The notes: generated by a model from the letters alone, not told the origin. A DNA stretch of 40,093 nt from Brevundimonas sp. (GCF_003248455.1 NZ_QFNM01000029.1:1-40093); one strand, 5' to 3'; shown: positions 1 through 7,124, counted from the first letter of the stretch. Made by a program: numbers and translations.

Positions 1-366
1 GGTCGCCTCGACATAGGCGTTGCCCGACACCTGCAGCGCCCCATAGACCGCCTCCATCAGCTCCGCCCCCGACTGTTCGGGATTGGGCCGGCGGATCAGT
101 CTGGCCAGCGGATGGCCGTCGTCTCGCGCCCCGTCCACGAACACCGCGAACGGCGCGGACGCCGCCGCCTCGGCGATCATGCGGATGCAGCGATAGGCCA
201 CCGCATTCTTCTGATAGCCCTCGCGCGCCAGACTGGCGTAGTCGTTGGGCGTCCAGCGCGGCCGCCCCACGCCCGACAGGGCGATCACCCCGCCCGTACG
301 GCTCTCCTTCGCCTCGGGCGCGCGCCCGCGCCCCGCCTGGCCGAACGGCCACCGGATCGAAACCAT
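1..366 (-). CDS. GTA/HK97-type phage portal protein, N-terminal part (runs off the window)
   Basis: This is the first 122 codons of a portal protein, the ring at the capsid vertex through which DNA is packaged. The ATG is at 366 and the frame stays open to base 1, so the C-terminal part lies outside the window. The segment NAVAYRCIRMIAEAAASAPF (about residues 47-66), followed by HPLARLIRRPNP and a QVSGNAYVE motif, is characteristic of HK97-family portals of gene transfer agents. It is the last visible gene of a minus-strand cluster that begins with terS and terL. In the R. capsulatus GTA, portal directly follows terL. Here three genes separate them. Confidence 0.88.
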   Translation of the reverse strand, partial: MVSIRWPFGQAGRGRAPEAKESRTGGVIALSGVGRPRWTPNDYASLAREGYQKNAVAYRCIRMIAEAAASAPFAVFVDGARDDGHPLARLIRRPNPEQSGAELMEAVYGALQVSGNAYVEAT

Positions 367-387
367 CGTGTGGATTTCCCTTTATTT

Positions 388-482
388 CGTCATCCTCGGG
401 CCTGTCCCGAGGATCCATACTCACGGTGCTCGCCGCTCAACGCCGGCGTTTATGGATCCTAGGCGCAAGGCCTAGGATGACG
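388..482. repeat. Palindromic intergenic repeat (CGTCATCCTCGGGCCT type)
   Basis: Imperfect nested inverted repeat. CGTCATCCTCGGGCCTGTCC with GAGGATCCAT on the left (388-418) is mirrored by TATGGATCCTAGG and CCTAGGATGACG on the right (451-482). It lies between the portal gene and the acyltransferase gene. The right arm overlaps the end of the acyltransferase, so the TAG stop of that gene (472-474) comes from the repeat. The look is that of a dispersed palindromic element rather than a classical terminator, because there is no T-tract. Confidence 0.7.
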
Positions 483-1542
483 GCGAATGAAGCAAGGCGC
501 GGGGTCTTGGCGACGCCATCAACCGCAACAACGGCCGCTCGACCCACAGATGCACGACCACCCCCGCCACCAAACTGGCCGCAATGGTCAGCACCACCAC
601 CGCATCCCCGGACAGCGCGACCATCCCGCTCTCGAACGCCCGCCCCAGCGCCCGGATGACCAGCACGTGGGTCAGATAGATCGAATAGGACGCATCCCCC
701 ATGAAGGCCGCCGCCCGCGCCAAAGGTCCGGGCGCAACGTCCGTCCGCTCCATCCGCACGACGCCGAACACCAGCAGGGCGGCCGGCAGGCCCCAGATCA
801 GCACCCGCGCCATCCCCGTCGCCGGATCGTTCAGCGCCTCGACCCCGTCGATCCGGCCATAGCCGAAAACCAGGCCCAGCCCGAACCCGGCCAGCGCCAG
901 CCCGACCGCTATCGGACCCAACAGACGCGGCGCCATACGCCAGACTCGGGCGATCGCGACGCCCAGCAGGAACTCCAGAACGATCGGCGCGCCCCAGAAC
1001 CTCAGCACCGGCGCCGCCGCGAAGAATCCCGCGATCAGCAACAGCCCATAGACCCCGGCCAATTTCCATCCGACCCGCCGTCCGCCCGCCATCGCCAGGC
1101 CGAACGCGCCGTAGAACAGCATCTCGAAACACAGGGTCCACCCCGGTCCCAGGGCCGGAAACGTCATCTCCAGACCGCTGAACGGCCAGAACAGAAAGGT
1201 CGCCGCCGCCACGTCCGGGGCCAGCGTCCCGCCCCGCGCCATGCCGATCAGGATCGGCAGGGACAGCAGCCAATAGATCGGCGCCACCCGGCGAAACCGT
1301 CGCCACAGAAACGCACCCGCCGCCCCGACGCCCGCCTGTCCCCGCGTCGTCGTGGCGATGACGAAGCCGCTGACGACGAAGAACACGTCCACGCCCACAG
1401 CGCCGAAATCCGCCAGCGGGCCGGCGCCGAACGCGGTCGCCAGCCCCAGCCGCGTCCCCGCCAGGTCCACGGCGTGGGCCGCGACCACCGCCGTCGCCGC
1501 CGCGAACCGCAGCGCCTGCACCCCATGGAACCGCTCCCCCAT
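472..1542 (-). CDS. Acyltransferase-3 (OafA/YrhL-like) membrane protein
   Basis: A 356-residue polytopic membrane protein of the acyltransferase-3 family, which moves acetyl or other acyl groups onto surface polysaccharides. The N-terminus (FHGVQALRFAAATAVVAAHA) is the family's first helix with the conserved R and H. VDVFFVVSGFVI (about residues 52-63) is the second signature. About ten hydrophobic segments follow. It starts 39 bp after the SGNH hydrolase and precedes the portal gene, so it lies inside the GTA cluster. An inference is that it and the SGNH protein act on the same surface glycan. Its C-terminus runs into a palindromic repeat that supplies the stop codon. The substrate cannot be read from the sequence. 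Confidence 0.85.
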   Translation of the reverse strand: MGERFHGVQALRFAAATAVVAAHAVDLAGTRLGLATAFGAGPLADFGAVGVDVFFVVSGFVIATTTRGQAGVGAAGAFLWRRFRRVAPIYWLLSLPILIGMARGGTLAPDVAAATFLFWPFSGLEMTFPALGPGWTLCFEMLFYGAFGLAMAGGRRVGWKLAGVYGLLLIAGFFAAAPVLRFWGAPIVLEFLLGVAIARVWRMAPRLLGPIAVGLALAGFGLGLVFGYGRIDGVEALNDPATGMARVLIWGLPAALLVFGVVRMERTDVAPGPLARAAAFMGDASYSIYLTHVLVIRALGRAFESGMVALSGDAVVVLTIAASLVAGVVVHLWVERPLLRLMASPRPRALLHSPSS

Positions 1543-1580
1543 CCGCCACGGTTAACATCGGGCGCGAGGGACCGACAACC

Positions 1581-2708
1581 TCAGATCATCACGCGCGCCC
1601 GCACGGCCTCGGCGATCAGGGCCTGGCCCGCTGCATTGGGATGGACCGCATCGAACATCAGCCCTCCGTCGAAGGTCCCGCCGAACAGGGCCGCCCCGTC
1701 GATGGGCGTCGCCAGCCCCTTGGCCGCCGCCACCTCGAACGCCGCGTCGCGGATCGCCCCCTGCGCGGCGTAGCCGGCCTTGCCCTGGGCCGGATCGGAC
1801 GGACAGCCGGTCATCAGCAGCACGTCGCCGCTCGCCCGCGCCCGGTCGATCAACTGCCCCAGCTGGGTCTTGTAGGTCGCGACCGCCGTCCCCGCGTTCC
1901 AGTCGTTGATCGTCAGACACGCCACTGTCAGATCCGGCGCGACGACCGGCAGCGCGCCATAGGCCCTGTACGGCTGGTCCGTCGTGGTCCAGTCCGCCGC
2001 CTTCGACCCGCCCCACCCGGCGTTGATCACCCGCGCTCGCCTGACGTCCGCGCGCCAGGCGACCCCGCCCGCCACGAACACCGCCCCGCCCGAGGCCCAG
2101 CGCACCGTCACCGGCCCGCCGGTCTCGGGGAAGGCGACGGTCGCGATCTCCATTCCCGCCGCCTTGGTCGTAGCGATCGTGGCGCGCACGACGCCGTCGG
2201 TCTCGACCGTCAAGACCCCCAGCGCCGTATTGGTCACGGCCCACAGATCGAACCGGTCCGCCGTCGCATCGGGCTGAAAGCTCCAGCCTCCGCCCGACCC
2301 CGCCGCGCCGGAAAACAGTTTCCCGCCCATCCCCGTCAGGGCGTTGACGCTCCATCCGGCGCCCAGGGTCACGCGCGGATCATAGGCCGGATAGCCCCCG
2401 GCGGCCGCATCCGCCGTCCCCGCCCCGGCGACCGACGCCGCCCAGGCCGGCAGGCCCCGCCCGCTCATCAGCACCGCCAGCCGCTCGGGCCAGGCCCCGG
2501 CCCGCCCGTTGGGCGTCCAGCCGCCCGACACGGCGCCGAACCCCTGGGTCACGCTGTCGCCGATGCACAGCAGCCGCGCCTCGCGCCCGCCCGCCTGCAT
2601 GGTCCGCACCGCCGCCGACCACGCGGGCAGGTCGGCCACGGCGAACCCTGCACGGCCCAGCACCCCGCCCGGCGCCGCCGACGCCGGCCCGACCTCCACC
2701 CCCGGCAT
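1581..2708 (-). CDS. SGNH/GDSL hydrolase, likely GTA head-spike fibre protein
   Basis: A 375-residue protein. Block I is CIGDSVTQG with the nucleophile at S52, block III is TINDWN with the conserved N, and block V is DAVHPN with the Asp-His pair near the C-terminus. A beta-rich, Gly/Ala-rich insert (about residues 100-230) separates blocks I and III. The start overlaps the stop of the spike-base gene as TGATG, so the two are translationally coupled. In RcGTA a spike base protein (rcc01079) is followed by a fibre protein (rcc01080) that binds the recipient capsule. By position this protein is the fibre partner, and its esterase fold suggests deacylation of surface polysaccharide. The enzyme fold is clear. 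The spike role is inferred. Confidence 0.82.
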   Translation of the reverse strand: MPGVEVGPASAAPGGVLGRAGFAVADLPAWSAAVRTMQAGGREARLLCIGDSVTQGFGAVSGGWTPNGRAGAWPERLAVLMSGRGLPAWAASVAGAGTADAAAGGYPAYDPRVTLGAGWSVNALTGMGGKLFSGAAGSGGGWSFQPDATADRFDLWAVTNTALGVLTVETDGVVRATIATTKAAGMEIATVAFPETGGPVTVRWASGGAVFVAGGVAWRADVRRARVINAGWGGSKAADWTTTDQPYRAYGALPVVAPDLTVACLTINDWNAGTAVATYKTQLGQLIDRARASGDVLLMTGCPSDPAQGKAGYAAQGAIRDAAFEVAAAKGLATPIDGAALFGGTFDGGLMFDAVHPNAAGQALIAEAVRARVMI

Positions 2709-2991
2709 CAGTCGAAGACCGCCACGATCTGGGTCGCCGTCGTGCCGGTCGCCAGCACGCGCCGGACCTGCACCGGCAGCCAGCCGACCGGATGATTGGC
2801 GAAGGTCACGGCCTCCCCGTCCTCGGCCCCGACCGTCAGCACACGGACATTGCCTGCCGCCCCGACAGCGCCTTGGCGTAGGCGTTCAGATCCGCCGTAT
2901 CGCTGGGCGCCGCCGCGACCGCCCGCCTGGCCGGTCCCCCGGCCTCGCGCCCATGCGTCAGCAATCCGTCCCGCTCTGGAATGGCCGGCAT
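2708..2991 (-). pseudogene. GTA head-spike base protein (RCAP_rcc01079 family), frameshifted
   Basis: ATG at 2991 has a good ribosome-binding site (AGGAG). Translation gives the expected family start, including APSDTADLNAYAKAL, then leaves frame near 2860-2868 and hits TGA at 2836-2838. A second frame then continues the family: AAGNVRVLTVGAEDGEAVTF followed by PVQVRRVLATGTTATQIVAV, ending at 2708. The span is 284 nt, not a multiple of three. Family members usually read AL-Y-V-G at the break, which fits loss of about four bases (or one) in CTG-TAC-GTC-GGG. RCAP_rcc01079-type proteins anchor the spike on the GTA capsid. No slippery heptamer is visible, so this is a mutation or a sequencing error. 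Confidence 0.75.
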
Positions 2992-3045
2992 ATCGTCTTC
3001 TCCTGTTCCAACAAATTCTCCCTCCCCGCGAGAGGGAAACGGCCT

Positions 3046-4383
3046 CTAGAAACCGCGCACCCGCGGCCCCGCCGCGCGCGGCTCCAGCATCAGCCGCGTG
3101 ATCCCCCACACCAGGGCGTCGGCCCGGTCCGGGCTGGGCCCGCCCTCGGACCCCAGGGCCAGCATCTCCTCCTCCAGGGCCGAAAAGGCCTCGCAGTGGA
3201 TCACCCGCCCCTGTTCGTAGAGCAGCGCCACCGGCTCGGCCCGCGCGGCCTTGGAGCGCGAGGCGTGGACCATTTCGATCCTGGCCGGGCAGTCGCTGGC
3301 CCCCAGGACCGCGCGCACCATGTCGCCGCCCTGGTTGCCCTCGGCGATCACTTCCTGCGCCTCGAAATCGCGCGCCGCCTGACAGACCGCGGCGGCCCAG
3401 CCGCTGGGCGAACGTCCCCGGACCGTCCGGTCGGCCAGGACGAAGGCCCGTCCGTCCTTTCGCCCGACCACCACGATGCCGCAGGCGTCGCCCCGCGCCG
3501 TCGCGGGCGGATCGACCGCCACGACCACCCGGTCCAGTTCGGGCGGCGGCGCGCCCCTGGCCCGCCTCAGTTCCTCGATGGAGAACAGGGCGCCCTCGCC
3601 CTCGACCACCAGCCCCTCCAGCTCCTGCGCCGCCAGGCGCGTCCCGCCATAGACATCCGTCAGATGCGCCAGAAATCCGGGCGACAGGTTTTCCGCGTTC
3701 AGCGCCGTCGCCGCCCGCTCCGTCACCGTCCCGGCCTCGGCCATCAGCCTGCGCAGCGCCGGGATCGGCCGGGGCGTCGTCGTCACCGCCAGCAGCGGCT
3801 CGGTCCCCAGACGCAGGCCGAACCTCAGGTTCGACAGCACCAGGTCCGGCCGGCGCCAGGCGCAGAACTCGTCGGCCCAGGCCGCATGAAACTGCGGCCC
3901 TCTCAGACTGTCGGGGTCCTCGGCCGAAAACGCATAGGCGGCCGACTGATTGCGCCACACCAGCCGACGCCGCCCCGCCTCCCAGCGCGGCCGGTCGCCC
4001 GGCTCCGCCAGGGCCTTGATCCCCGACGCCCCCTCCACCATCACCTCGCGCACGTCGTGCAGGGCGGGACCGACCAGGGCCAGGGTGACGCCAGGCAGTT
4101 CGCGCGCCATGATGTCGATCCAGACCGATCCGGCGAAGGTCTTGCCCGACCCCCGACCGCCCAGAAGCAGCCAGGTGCGCAGATCATCGTCGGTCGGCGT
4201 AAACTGATGCTTGGCTATCCGGCAGTGGCTGCGATGCAGCCTTAGCCCGTGCTCTTTCAGCAGCTTCGGCGTTCTTTTCTTCCAGAATCCGATCAAGCCT
4301 CGCGTGCTCGACGACCAGTTCCTGTCGGATTCGCTCGTCTTCTGCGGGGTCGTAGGTTCGTCCACCCATCTCGTCCTCTTCAT
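3046..4383 (-). CDS. terL: GTA terminase large subunit (packaging ATPase/nuclease)
   Basis: The packaging motor of a GTA or phage head. Walker A is LLLGGRGSGKT and Walker B is HAAWADEF. The nuclease half shows VVVAVDPPAT, VIAEGNQGGD and DRADALVWG, the RNase H-like acidic positions. It therefore looks intact. The ATG at 4383 would overlap terS by 200 bp. A TTG at 4296 leaves about 40 residues before the conserved FTPTDDDLRTW segment, which is closer to the family, so the true start is probably near 4296. It is followed by the spike-base gene instead of the portal gene. Confidence 0.9.
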   Translation of the reverse strand: MKRTRWVDEPTTPQKTSESDRNWSSSTRGLIGFWKKRTPKLLKEHGLRLHRSHCRIAKHQFTPTDDDLRTWLLLGGRGSGKTFAGSVWIDIMARELPGVTLALVGPALHDVREVMVEGASGIKALAEPGDRPRWEAGRRRLVWRNQSAAYAFSAEDPDSLRGPQFHAAWADEFCAWRRPDLVLSNLRFGLRLGTEPLLAVTTTPRPIPALRRLMAEAGTVTERAATALNAENLSPGFLAHLTDVYGGTRLAAQELEGLVVEGEGALFSIEELRRARGAPPPELDRVVVAVDPPATARGDACGIVVVGRKDGRAFVLADRTVRGRSPSGWAAAVCQAARDFEAQEVIAEGNQGGDMVRAVLGASDCPARIEMVHASRSKAARAEPVALLYEQGRVIHCEAFSALEEEMLALGSEGGPSPDRADALVWGITRLMLEPRAAGPRVRGF

Positions 4384-4642
4384 CCTCGCTCAGGCACAGC
4401 AGGCGCAGCGCCTCGACCGCCCTGGCCGATCGCGCGATCACGCCGATCTGGCGCGCGGTCTTCTCGGCGGCGGCGGGCTCGGACATGTCCGTGTCGCACA
4501 CCGTCTCGACCGCCGCTTCGATCTTGGCCTTCATCTTCAGAAACAGCGGCTCCAGCCACCCGGCGCAGGCTGCGGCCCCGCCCGCTTCGCGGTTCGCGGC
4601 GGCGCCGCGCCCGCCCTCTTCGTCGTCCCGATTTCCCGCCAT
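4184..4642 (-). CDS. Probable GTA small terminase-like protein (gp1/TerS position)
   Basis: A 152-residue acidic protein read from ATG 4642 (MAGNRDDEEGG). A longer frame runs back to 4735 but adds an unconserved-looking lead. It has a helical core (EPLFLKMKAKIEAAVETVC, then KTARQIGVIARSARAVEALR) and a charged helical C-terminus. Size, helical content and position directly upstream of and overlapping terL match the GTA first gene, shown in RcGTA to be the small terminase. The segment ARQIGVIARSARAVEALRLL resembles the core of such GTA proteins. The assignment rests on context plus general resemblance. No DNA-binding motif is obvious. Confidence 0.6.
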   Translation of the reverse strand: MAGNRDDEEGGRGAAANREAGGAAACAGWLEPLFLKMKAKIEAAVETVCDTDMSEPAAAEKTARQIGVIARSARAVEALRLLCLSEDEEDEMGGRTYDPAEDERIRQELVVEHARLDRILEEKNAEAAERARAKAASQPLPDSQASVYADRR

Positions 4643-4757
4643 GTCCGAACCATAGCGCACCAGCGTCCTAAGGCCGGAAGAAGGCCCAGATAATTCGACA
4701 ACCGGTTGTTTTATCAGAATTTCAACCAGCGACATCGCGCGGGTCGCGGGCGCGAAC

Positions 4758-5219
4758 CTATCGTTCGCGGCCCCGTTCGACCGCCCATTCCGGCGCCTCG
4801 AAGTCCAGCGCGTCCTCCGGTTCGGCCAGGTCCAGTTCCGAAATCGTCTGCCCCCGCACCGACACCCCGGCCGTGTGCACCGTCTCGCGGCTGCCCGAGA
4901 TCAGGTGATGCCATTTCGCCAGCGTCCGCCCCTCGTGCAGCCGGCGATAGGCGCAGGATTTCGGCATCCATTCCAGGGCCTCGATGTTCTGCGGCGTCAG
5001 CTTGATGCAGTCCGGCACCTGCGCCTTGCGGTTGGCGTAGTCCGAGCAGGAACAGGCCTTGGAATCGAACAGCTTGCAGTGCACCCGCGTCGGAACGACC
5101 TCGCCCGTATCCTCGTCCTCGAAGCGGATCACGCAGCACAGCCCGCACCCGTCGCACAGCCCCTCCCACTCGGCCGGCGTCATCTCGTCCAGGGTCTTGG
5201 TTTCCCAATAGGGGGCCAT
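4758..5219 (-). CDS. YcgN/YkgJ-family cysteine cluster protein (UPF0260)
   Basis: A 153-residue protein starting at ATG 5219 (MAPYWETKTL), the normal family start. The frame extends further upstream only through a palindromic repeat and the antisense of the DUF559 gene. The cysteine cluster is LCDGCGLCC (about residues 21-29), followed by VHCKLFD, ACSCSDY, VPDCIKL and KSCAYRRL. Such clusters are thought to bind zinc or an iron-sulfur centre, but the biochemical role is unknown. The ribosome-binding site (GGGGGAGGA) is one arm of the palindromic repeat just upstream. Length and spacing of cysteines match the family. Confidence 0.88.
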   Translation of the reverse strand: MAPYWETKTLDEMTPAEWEGLCDGCGLCCVIRFEDEDTGEVVPTRVHCKLFDSKACSCSDYANRKAQVPDCIKLTPQNIEALEWMPKSCAYRRLHEGRTLAKWHHLISGSRETVHTAGVSVRGQTISELDLAEPEDALDFEAPEWAVERGRER

Positions 5220-5222
5220 CAC

Positions 5223-5249
5223 ATCCTCCCCCGCCTGCGGGGGAGGGGG
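5223..5249. repeat. Short palindromic repeat (ATCCTCCCCCGC type) supplying a ribosome-binding site
   Basis: Hairpin ATCCTCCCCCGC / CTGCGGGGGAGG in the gap between the divergent cysteine cluster gene and the DUF559 gene. The minus-strand reading gives GGGGGAGGA four bases before the ATG at 5219, so the repeat acts as a Shine-Dalgarno sequence. The same outer arms occur at 18571-18717 and 38670-38845. Confidence 0.65.
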
Positions 5250-5562
5250 CAAGGCCCTTTGCCAAAAGCACAGCTTGTGATGGTGATACGCTCCATGAGA
5301 GCGCCGGTCCTTACCCAAAAACGCGCCAGAAGTCTCCGCCGGACGATGTCCCTTCCCGAAGTCCTGATCTGGCGACGGATTCGAGGCCACGGCTTTCGTC
5401 GCCAGCACGCCTGCGGCGCCTATATCCTCGACTTCTATCGCGCCAGGGACCAGCTCTGCATCGAAATCGACGGCCAACAGCATGACCTCACCTACGACGC
5501 CCGCCGCGACGCCTGGCTCGCCGAAAAGGGCGTCCGCACCCTCCGCATCCCCGCCACCGCCG

Positions 5563-5570
5563 CCCTGAAC
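5563..5570. repeat. Target-site duplication, left copy (CCCTGAAC)
   Basis: The 8-bp sequence CCCTGAAC directly precedes the left inverted repeat and recurs at 18524-18531 directly after the right one. Eight bases is the duplication length typical of the IS1595 family. Confidence 0.9.
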
Positions 5571-5594
5571 CGGCTATGGGTAGCAAACACACCT
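5571..5594 (+). repeat. Left terminal inverted repeat of the kdp transposon
   Basis: 24 bp starting CGGCTATGGGTAGCAAACAC, identical in reverse complement to 18500-18523. Divergence starts at the 25th base (T here, A in the right copy). Read in the DUF559 frame, the repeat and following bases give nine foreign codons and a TAA. Confidence 0.95.
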
Positions 5595-5637
5595 TAAGGG
5601 CCGGGACGGTTAGAACCGCCGCATTTATGATGCCGGC

Positions 5638-6183
5638 ATGGCAAGTTCGATCATTCCTATTGGCACCGAGCACGCGCCTGCGCTGCACACCCTGATCCGT
5701 AAGCGCGCCGAGTTGGACGGTGAACTGGAGGAGCAGCATCTCCGGCTCCGGGAACTTCAGCAAGCCATCGTCCACCTCGACGCGGTGCTGTTGCTCCTAA
5801 AGCCGGACATCGACATCAGCGAGATCGCCCCGAAACGACTCCGGCCGCCGCACGCCGCTGCACATGGCGAGATCACCGGCATGGTGGTGGATTGCCTGAG
5901 AGACGCCGATGAACCGATGACTTCGAGAGCGTTGGCGCAGGCGGTCATCGAAAAGCGGGACCTCGACGGCGCTGACGCGAAGCTGGAAGTCACCATGGCT
6001 AGACGGGTTCGAGCGTGTTTGAGGCCCATGCGGTTAGCGGGGCGAGTGCGAGCCGTGCAGATGGCGACGGGACCGCAAGGATGGGTCTTGGCGTCTAGGC
6101 AAGAACAGCAAGCCGTGGCTGGTCGGTTGGGAACACCGGTCTCCTTCGCCGGCGGACCCCTGGGCCGTGAGGTCGCGAAATGA
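5638..6183 (+). CDS. Transposon-end protein with coiled coil and winged-helix-like domain (left copy)
   Basis: A 181-residue protein of unknown function starting 67 bp inside the left terminus and pointing inward. Residues about 18-55 form a Glu/Leu-rich coiled coil (KRAELDGELEEQHLRLRELQ). Residues about 78-135 look like a small helix-turn-helix or winged-helix domain around VVDCLRDADEPMTSRALAQA. That core resembles the protein at the other end (17894-18457; DILRDADDWLTVREMLDRIV). The mirrored placement suggests a role tied to the transposon, such as end binding or regulation, but this is inference. It overlaps the next small gene by ATGA. Confidence 0.72.
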   Translation: MASSIIPIGTEHAPALHTLIRKRAELDGELEEQHLRLRELQQAIVHLDAVLLLLKPDIDISEIAPKRLRPPHAAAHGEITGMVVDCLRDADEPMTSRALAQAVIEKRDLDGADAKLEVTMARRVRACLRPMRLAGRVRAVQMATGPQGWVLASRQEQQAVAGRLGTPVSFAGGPLGREVAK

Positions 6184-6353
6184 GGGCGGAGCGCAAGGCT
6201 CCGCTGCGGTTTGTTCGCGGCGGACACCTTTTCCACATCGCCAAGGCCTATGCCGAGGGCGAGAAGGGTTTCGTTGGCCTCCGGGACGGGCGCGTGCTGG
6301 CGCGGGCCCCCGAAGCCTCGCAGGTCGCGCGGCTTCTTATTCTTGGCGGGTGA
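6180..6353 (+). CDS. Small hypothetical protein, 57 residues
   Basis: ATG 6180 overlaps the stop of the preceding gene (ATGA), a layout typical of translational coupling. The product is basic and starts MRAERKAPLRFVRGGHLFHI, with a compact alternation of hydrophobic and charged residues (GFVGLRDGRVLARAPEASQV). It has no membrane segment or metal motif. No family was recognised. Evidence is limited to the overlap, coding-like composition and position in the transposon. Confidence 0.45.
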   Translation: MRAERKAPLRFVRGGHLFHIAKAYAEGEKGFVGLRDGRVLARAPEASQVARLLILGG

Positions 6354-6401
6354 CAACGCCGCCTCTGTCCACAGGCGCGGGTTCTGGAGGCGCTGTCGCC
6401 A

Positions 6402-6614
6402 TCAGCGGCGTGCCCCCAGCTTGTGGTTCAGGCGGTCGGCCTGGGCCTGGAGCGTTCGCGCCAGCCGCGCGGCGGCGCTGCGGCGGGGCAGCGGCCGGGT
6501 CCGGCAGCCGTTCATCGCAACGCACCAGCCGCCGTCCCTCGGCTCGACCTCGTAGTGGCGGGCTCCCGGTTGCGGCGCGAAGGCCGACCGGTCGCTGACA
6601 TAGCCCGACATCAT
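6402..6614 (-). CDS. Small DUF2188-like hypothetical protein, 70 residues
   Basis: It starts at ATG 6614, overlapping the stop of the 43-residue gene upstream (ATGA). The central segment HYEVEPRDGGWCVAMNG followed by a helix (RSAAARLARTLQAQADRLNH) recalls DUF2188-type proteins, in which a short beta hairpin with DGGW precedes a helix. The function of that family is unknown. With its partner it forms a two-gene minus-strand unit, divergent from kdp and ending near the inward gene at the left transposon end. The family match is by eye only. Confidence 0.5.
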   Translation of the reverse strand: MMSGYVSDRSAFAPQPGARHYEVEPRDGGWCVAMNGCRTRPLPRRSAAARLARTLQAQADRLNHKLGARR

Positions 6615-6742
6615 CGGCCGCGCCCCCGATCTTGAGGCGAAGGCGCGCCGAAAGCCTGACCGATCAAATCGAGCGTCATGCGCCAGACGCTGGGCGTGCT
6701 GCGCGGCTGGAGGGACAGTTTCAGCATGTGGTTCCGGGTCAT
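6611..6742 (-). CDS. Small hypothetical protein, 43 residues, with strong ribosome-binding site
   Basis: ATG 6742 is preceded by GGAGGTCACA, a near-ideal Shine-Dalgarno at good spacing. This is the main reason to accept so short a gene. The product starts MTRNHMLKLSLQPRSTPSVW and contains a short amphipathic segment (WRMTLDLIGQAFGA). Its stop overlaps the start of the next gene. It is transcribed away from kdp and shares about 200 bp of upstream DNA with it, so the two may be co-regulated. No family recognised. Confidence 0.5.
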   Translation of the reverse strand: MTRNHMLKLSLQPRSTPSVWRMTLDLIGQAFGAPSPQDRGRGR

Positions 6743-6942
6743 TGTGACCTCCGTTTCGGGGAGGCGGATTCGACACCTGCCGGGCGTAAGCGGGCCATTC
6801 AGAAATGGCGGCAAGCACCTAAGGCGCGCGTAAGACCGGTCACCCGCCCTTACGATTTCCTTATGCGCCCGGGCGGCATTCGAATGGCGCGGTTACGCGG
6901 ATCGGGAGCCTTGTCCCGCCTCAACCAGTCGGAGGCGTCGGC
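6743..6942. promoter_or_regulatory. Divergent promoter region of kdp with repeated CGTAAG motifs
   Basis: 200 bp between the minus-strand small genes and the first kdp gene. CGTAAG occurs at 6785-6790 and 6829-6834, and its reverse complement CTTACG at 6849-6854. The last two form an inverted pair with 14 bp between them. A response regulator of the OmpR class such as KdpE would be expected to bind such repeats. This is a candidate only, because the E. coli KdpE site differs. Confidence 0.35.
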
Positions 6943-7026
6943 ATGGCCGATCTGATCTATCTGGCGTTGGGCGGCGGGGCCTTTGTGCTCTTCGCCGCTC
7001 TCGCCGCTGCATTGAAGAGGGTGTGA
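6943..7026 (+). CDS. 27-residue membrane peptide preceding kdpF
   Basis: ATG 6943 lies downstream of a GGAGG. The product begins MADLIYLALGGGAFVLFAAL and ends in a basic KRV tail, so it is a single transmembrane helix with its C-terminus probably cytoplasmic. It is not KdpF, which follows at once and has the RPERF tail. Small hydrophobic genes just before kdpF occur in other proteobacterial kdp operons. Their role, perhaps stabilising the KdpFABC complex, is not established. It is too short for ordinary gene finders. Confidence 0.6.
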   Translation: MADLIYLALGGGAFVLFAALAAALKRV

Positions 7027-7028
7027 CG

Positions 7029-7112
7029 ATGATCGGCATCCTCTGGGGCGTCGGCGCGGTCGTCGTCGCCGGCTACATGGTCGCAGCGTTGCTGCGGCCC
7101 GAGCGGTTCTAG
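7029..7112 (+). CDS. kdpF: KdpF, small subunit of the potassium-transporting ATPase
   Basis: 27 residues, one membrane helix, ending AALLRPERF, the recognisable KdpF tail (LLRPEKF in many species). It starts at ATG 7029, two bases after the preceding stop, and 12 bp separate its stop from kdpA. KdpF is a lipid-like stabiliser bound between KdpA and KdpB in the inner-membrane complex. Confidence 0.88.
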   Translation: MIGILWGVGAVVVAGYMVAALLRPERF

Positions 7113-7124
7113 GGAGCCGCCGTC

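Larger units (their letters stand above)
5280..5597 (+). pseudogene. DUF559 endonuclease-like gene, 5' part, interrupted by the transposon
   Basis: The frame from ATG 5280 encodes a DUF559 (Vsr/restriction-like nuclease fold) protein: RRTMSLPEVLIWRRIRGHGF, then RRQHACGAYILDFY and the catalytic-type CIEIDGQQH. The native gene is broken after codon AAC at 5568-5570. The last nine codons and the TAA (5571-5597) come from the transposon end. The missing tail is found at 18532-18570. Joining 5280-5570 to 18532-18570 restores ATAALNDPDAVAEYILSL and a TAG stop in frame. The intact protein would be about 109 residues, a usual DUF559 size. Loss of the C-terminal helix may or may not abolish function. 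Confidence 0.9.

Noticed and set aside
2836..2870. Programmed frameshift in the spike-base gene
   Set aside because: No slippery heptamer or strong downstream structure is visible, and the family is normally encoded without one.
2708..3958. Long minus-strand frame of 416 codons overlapping terL
   Set aside because: It is out of frame with terL over most of its length. Only its last part is real, as the shifted second half of the spike-base gene.
4758..5483. Long version of the cysteine cluster protein starting at 5483
   Set aside because: The extra 88 codons are repeat sequence and the antisense of the DUF559 gene. The family start is at 5219.
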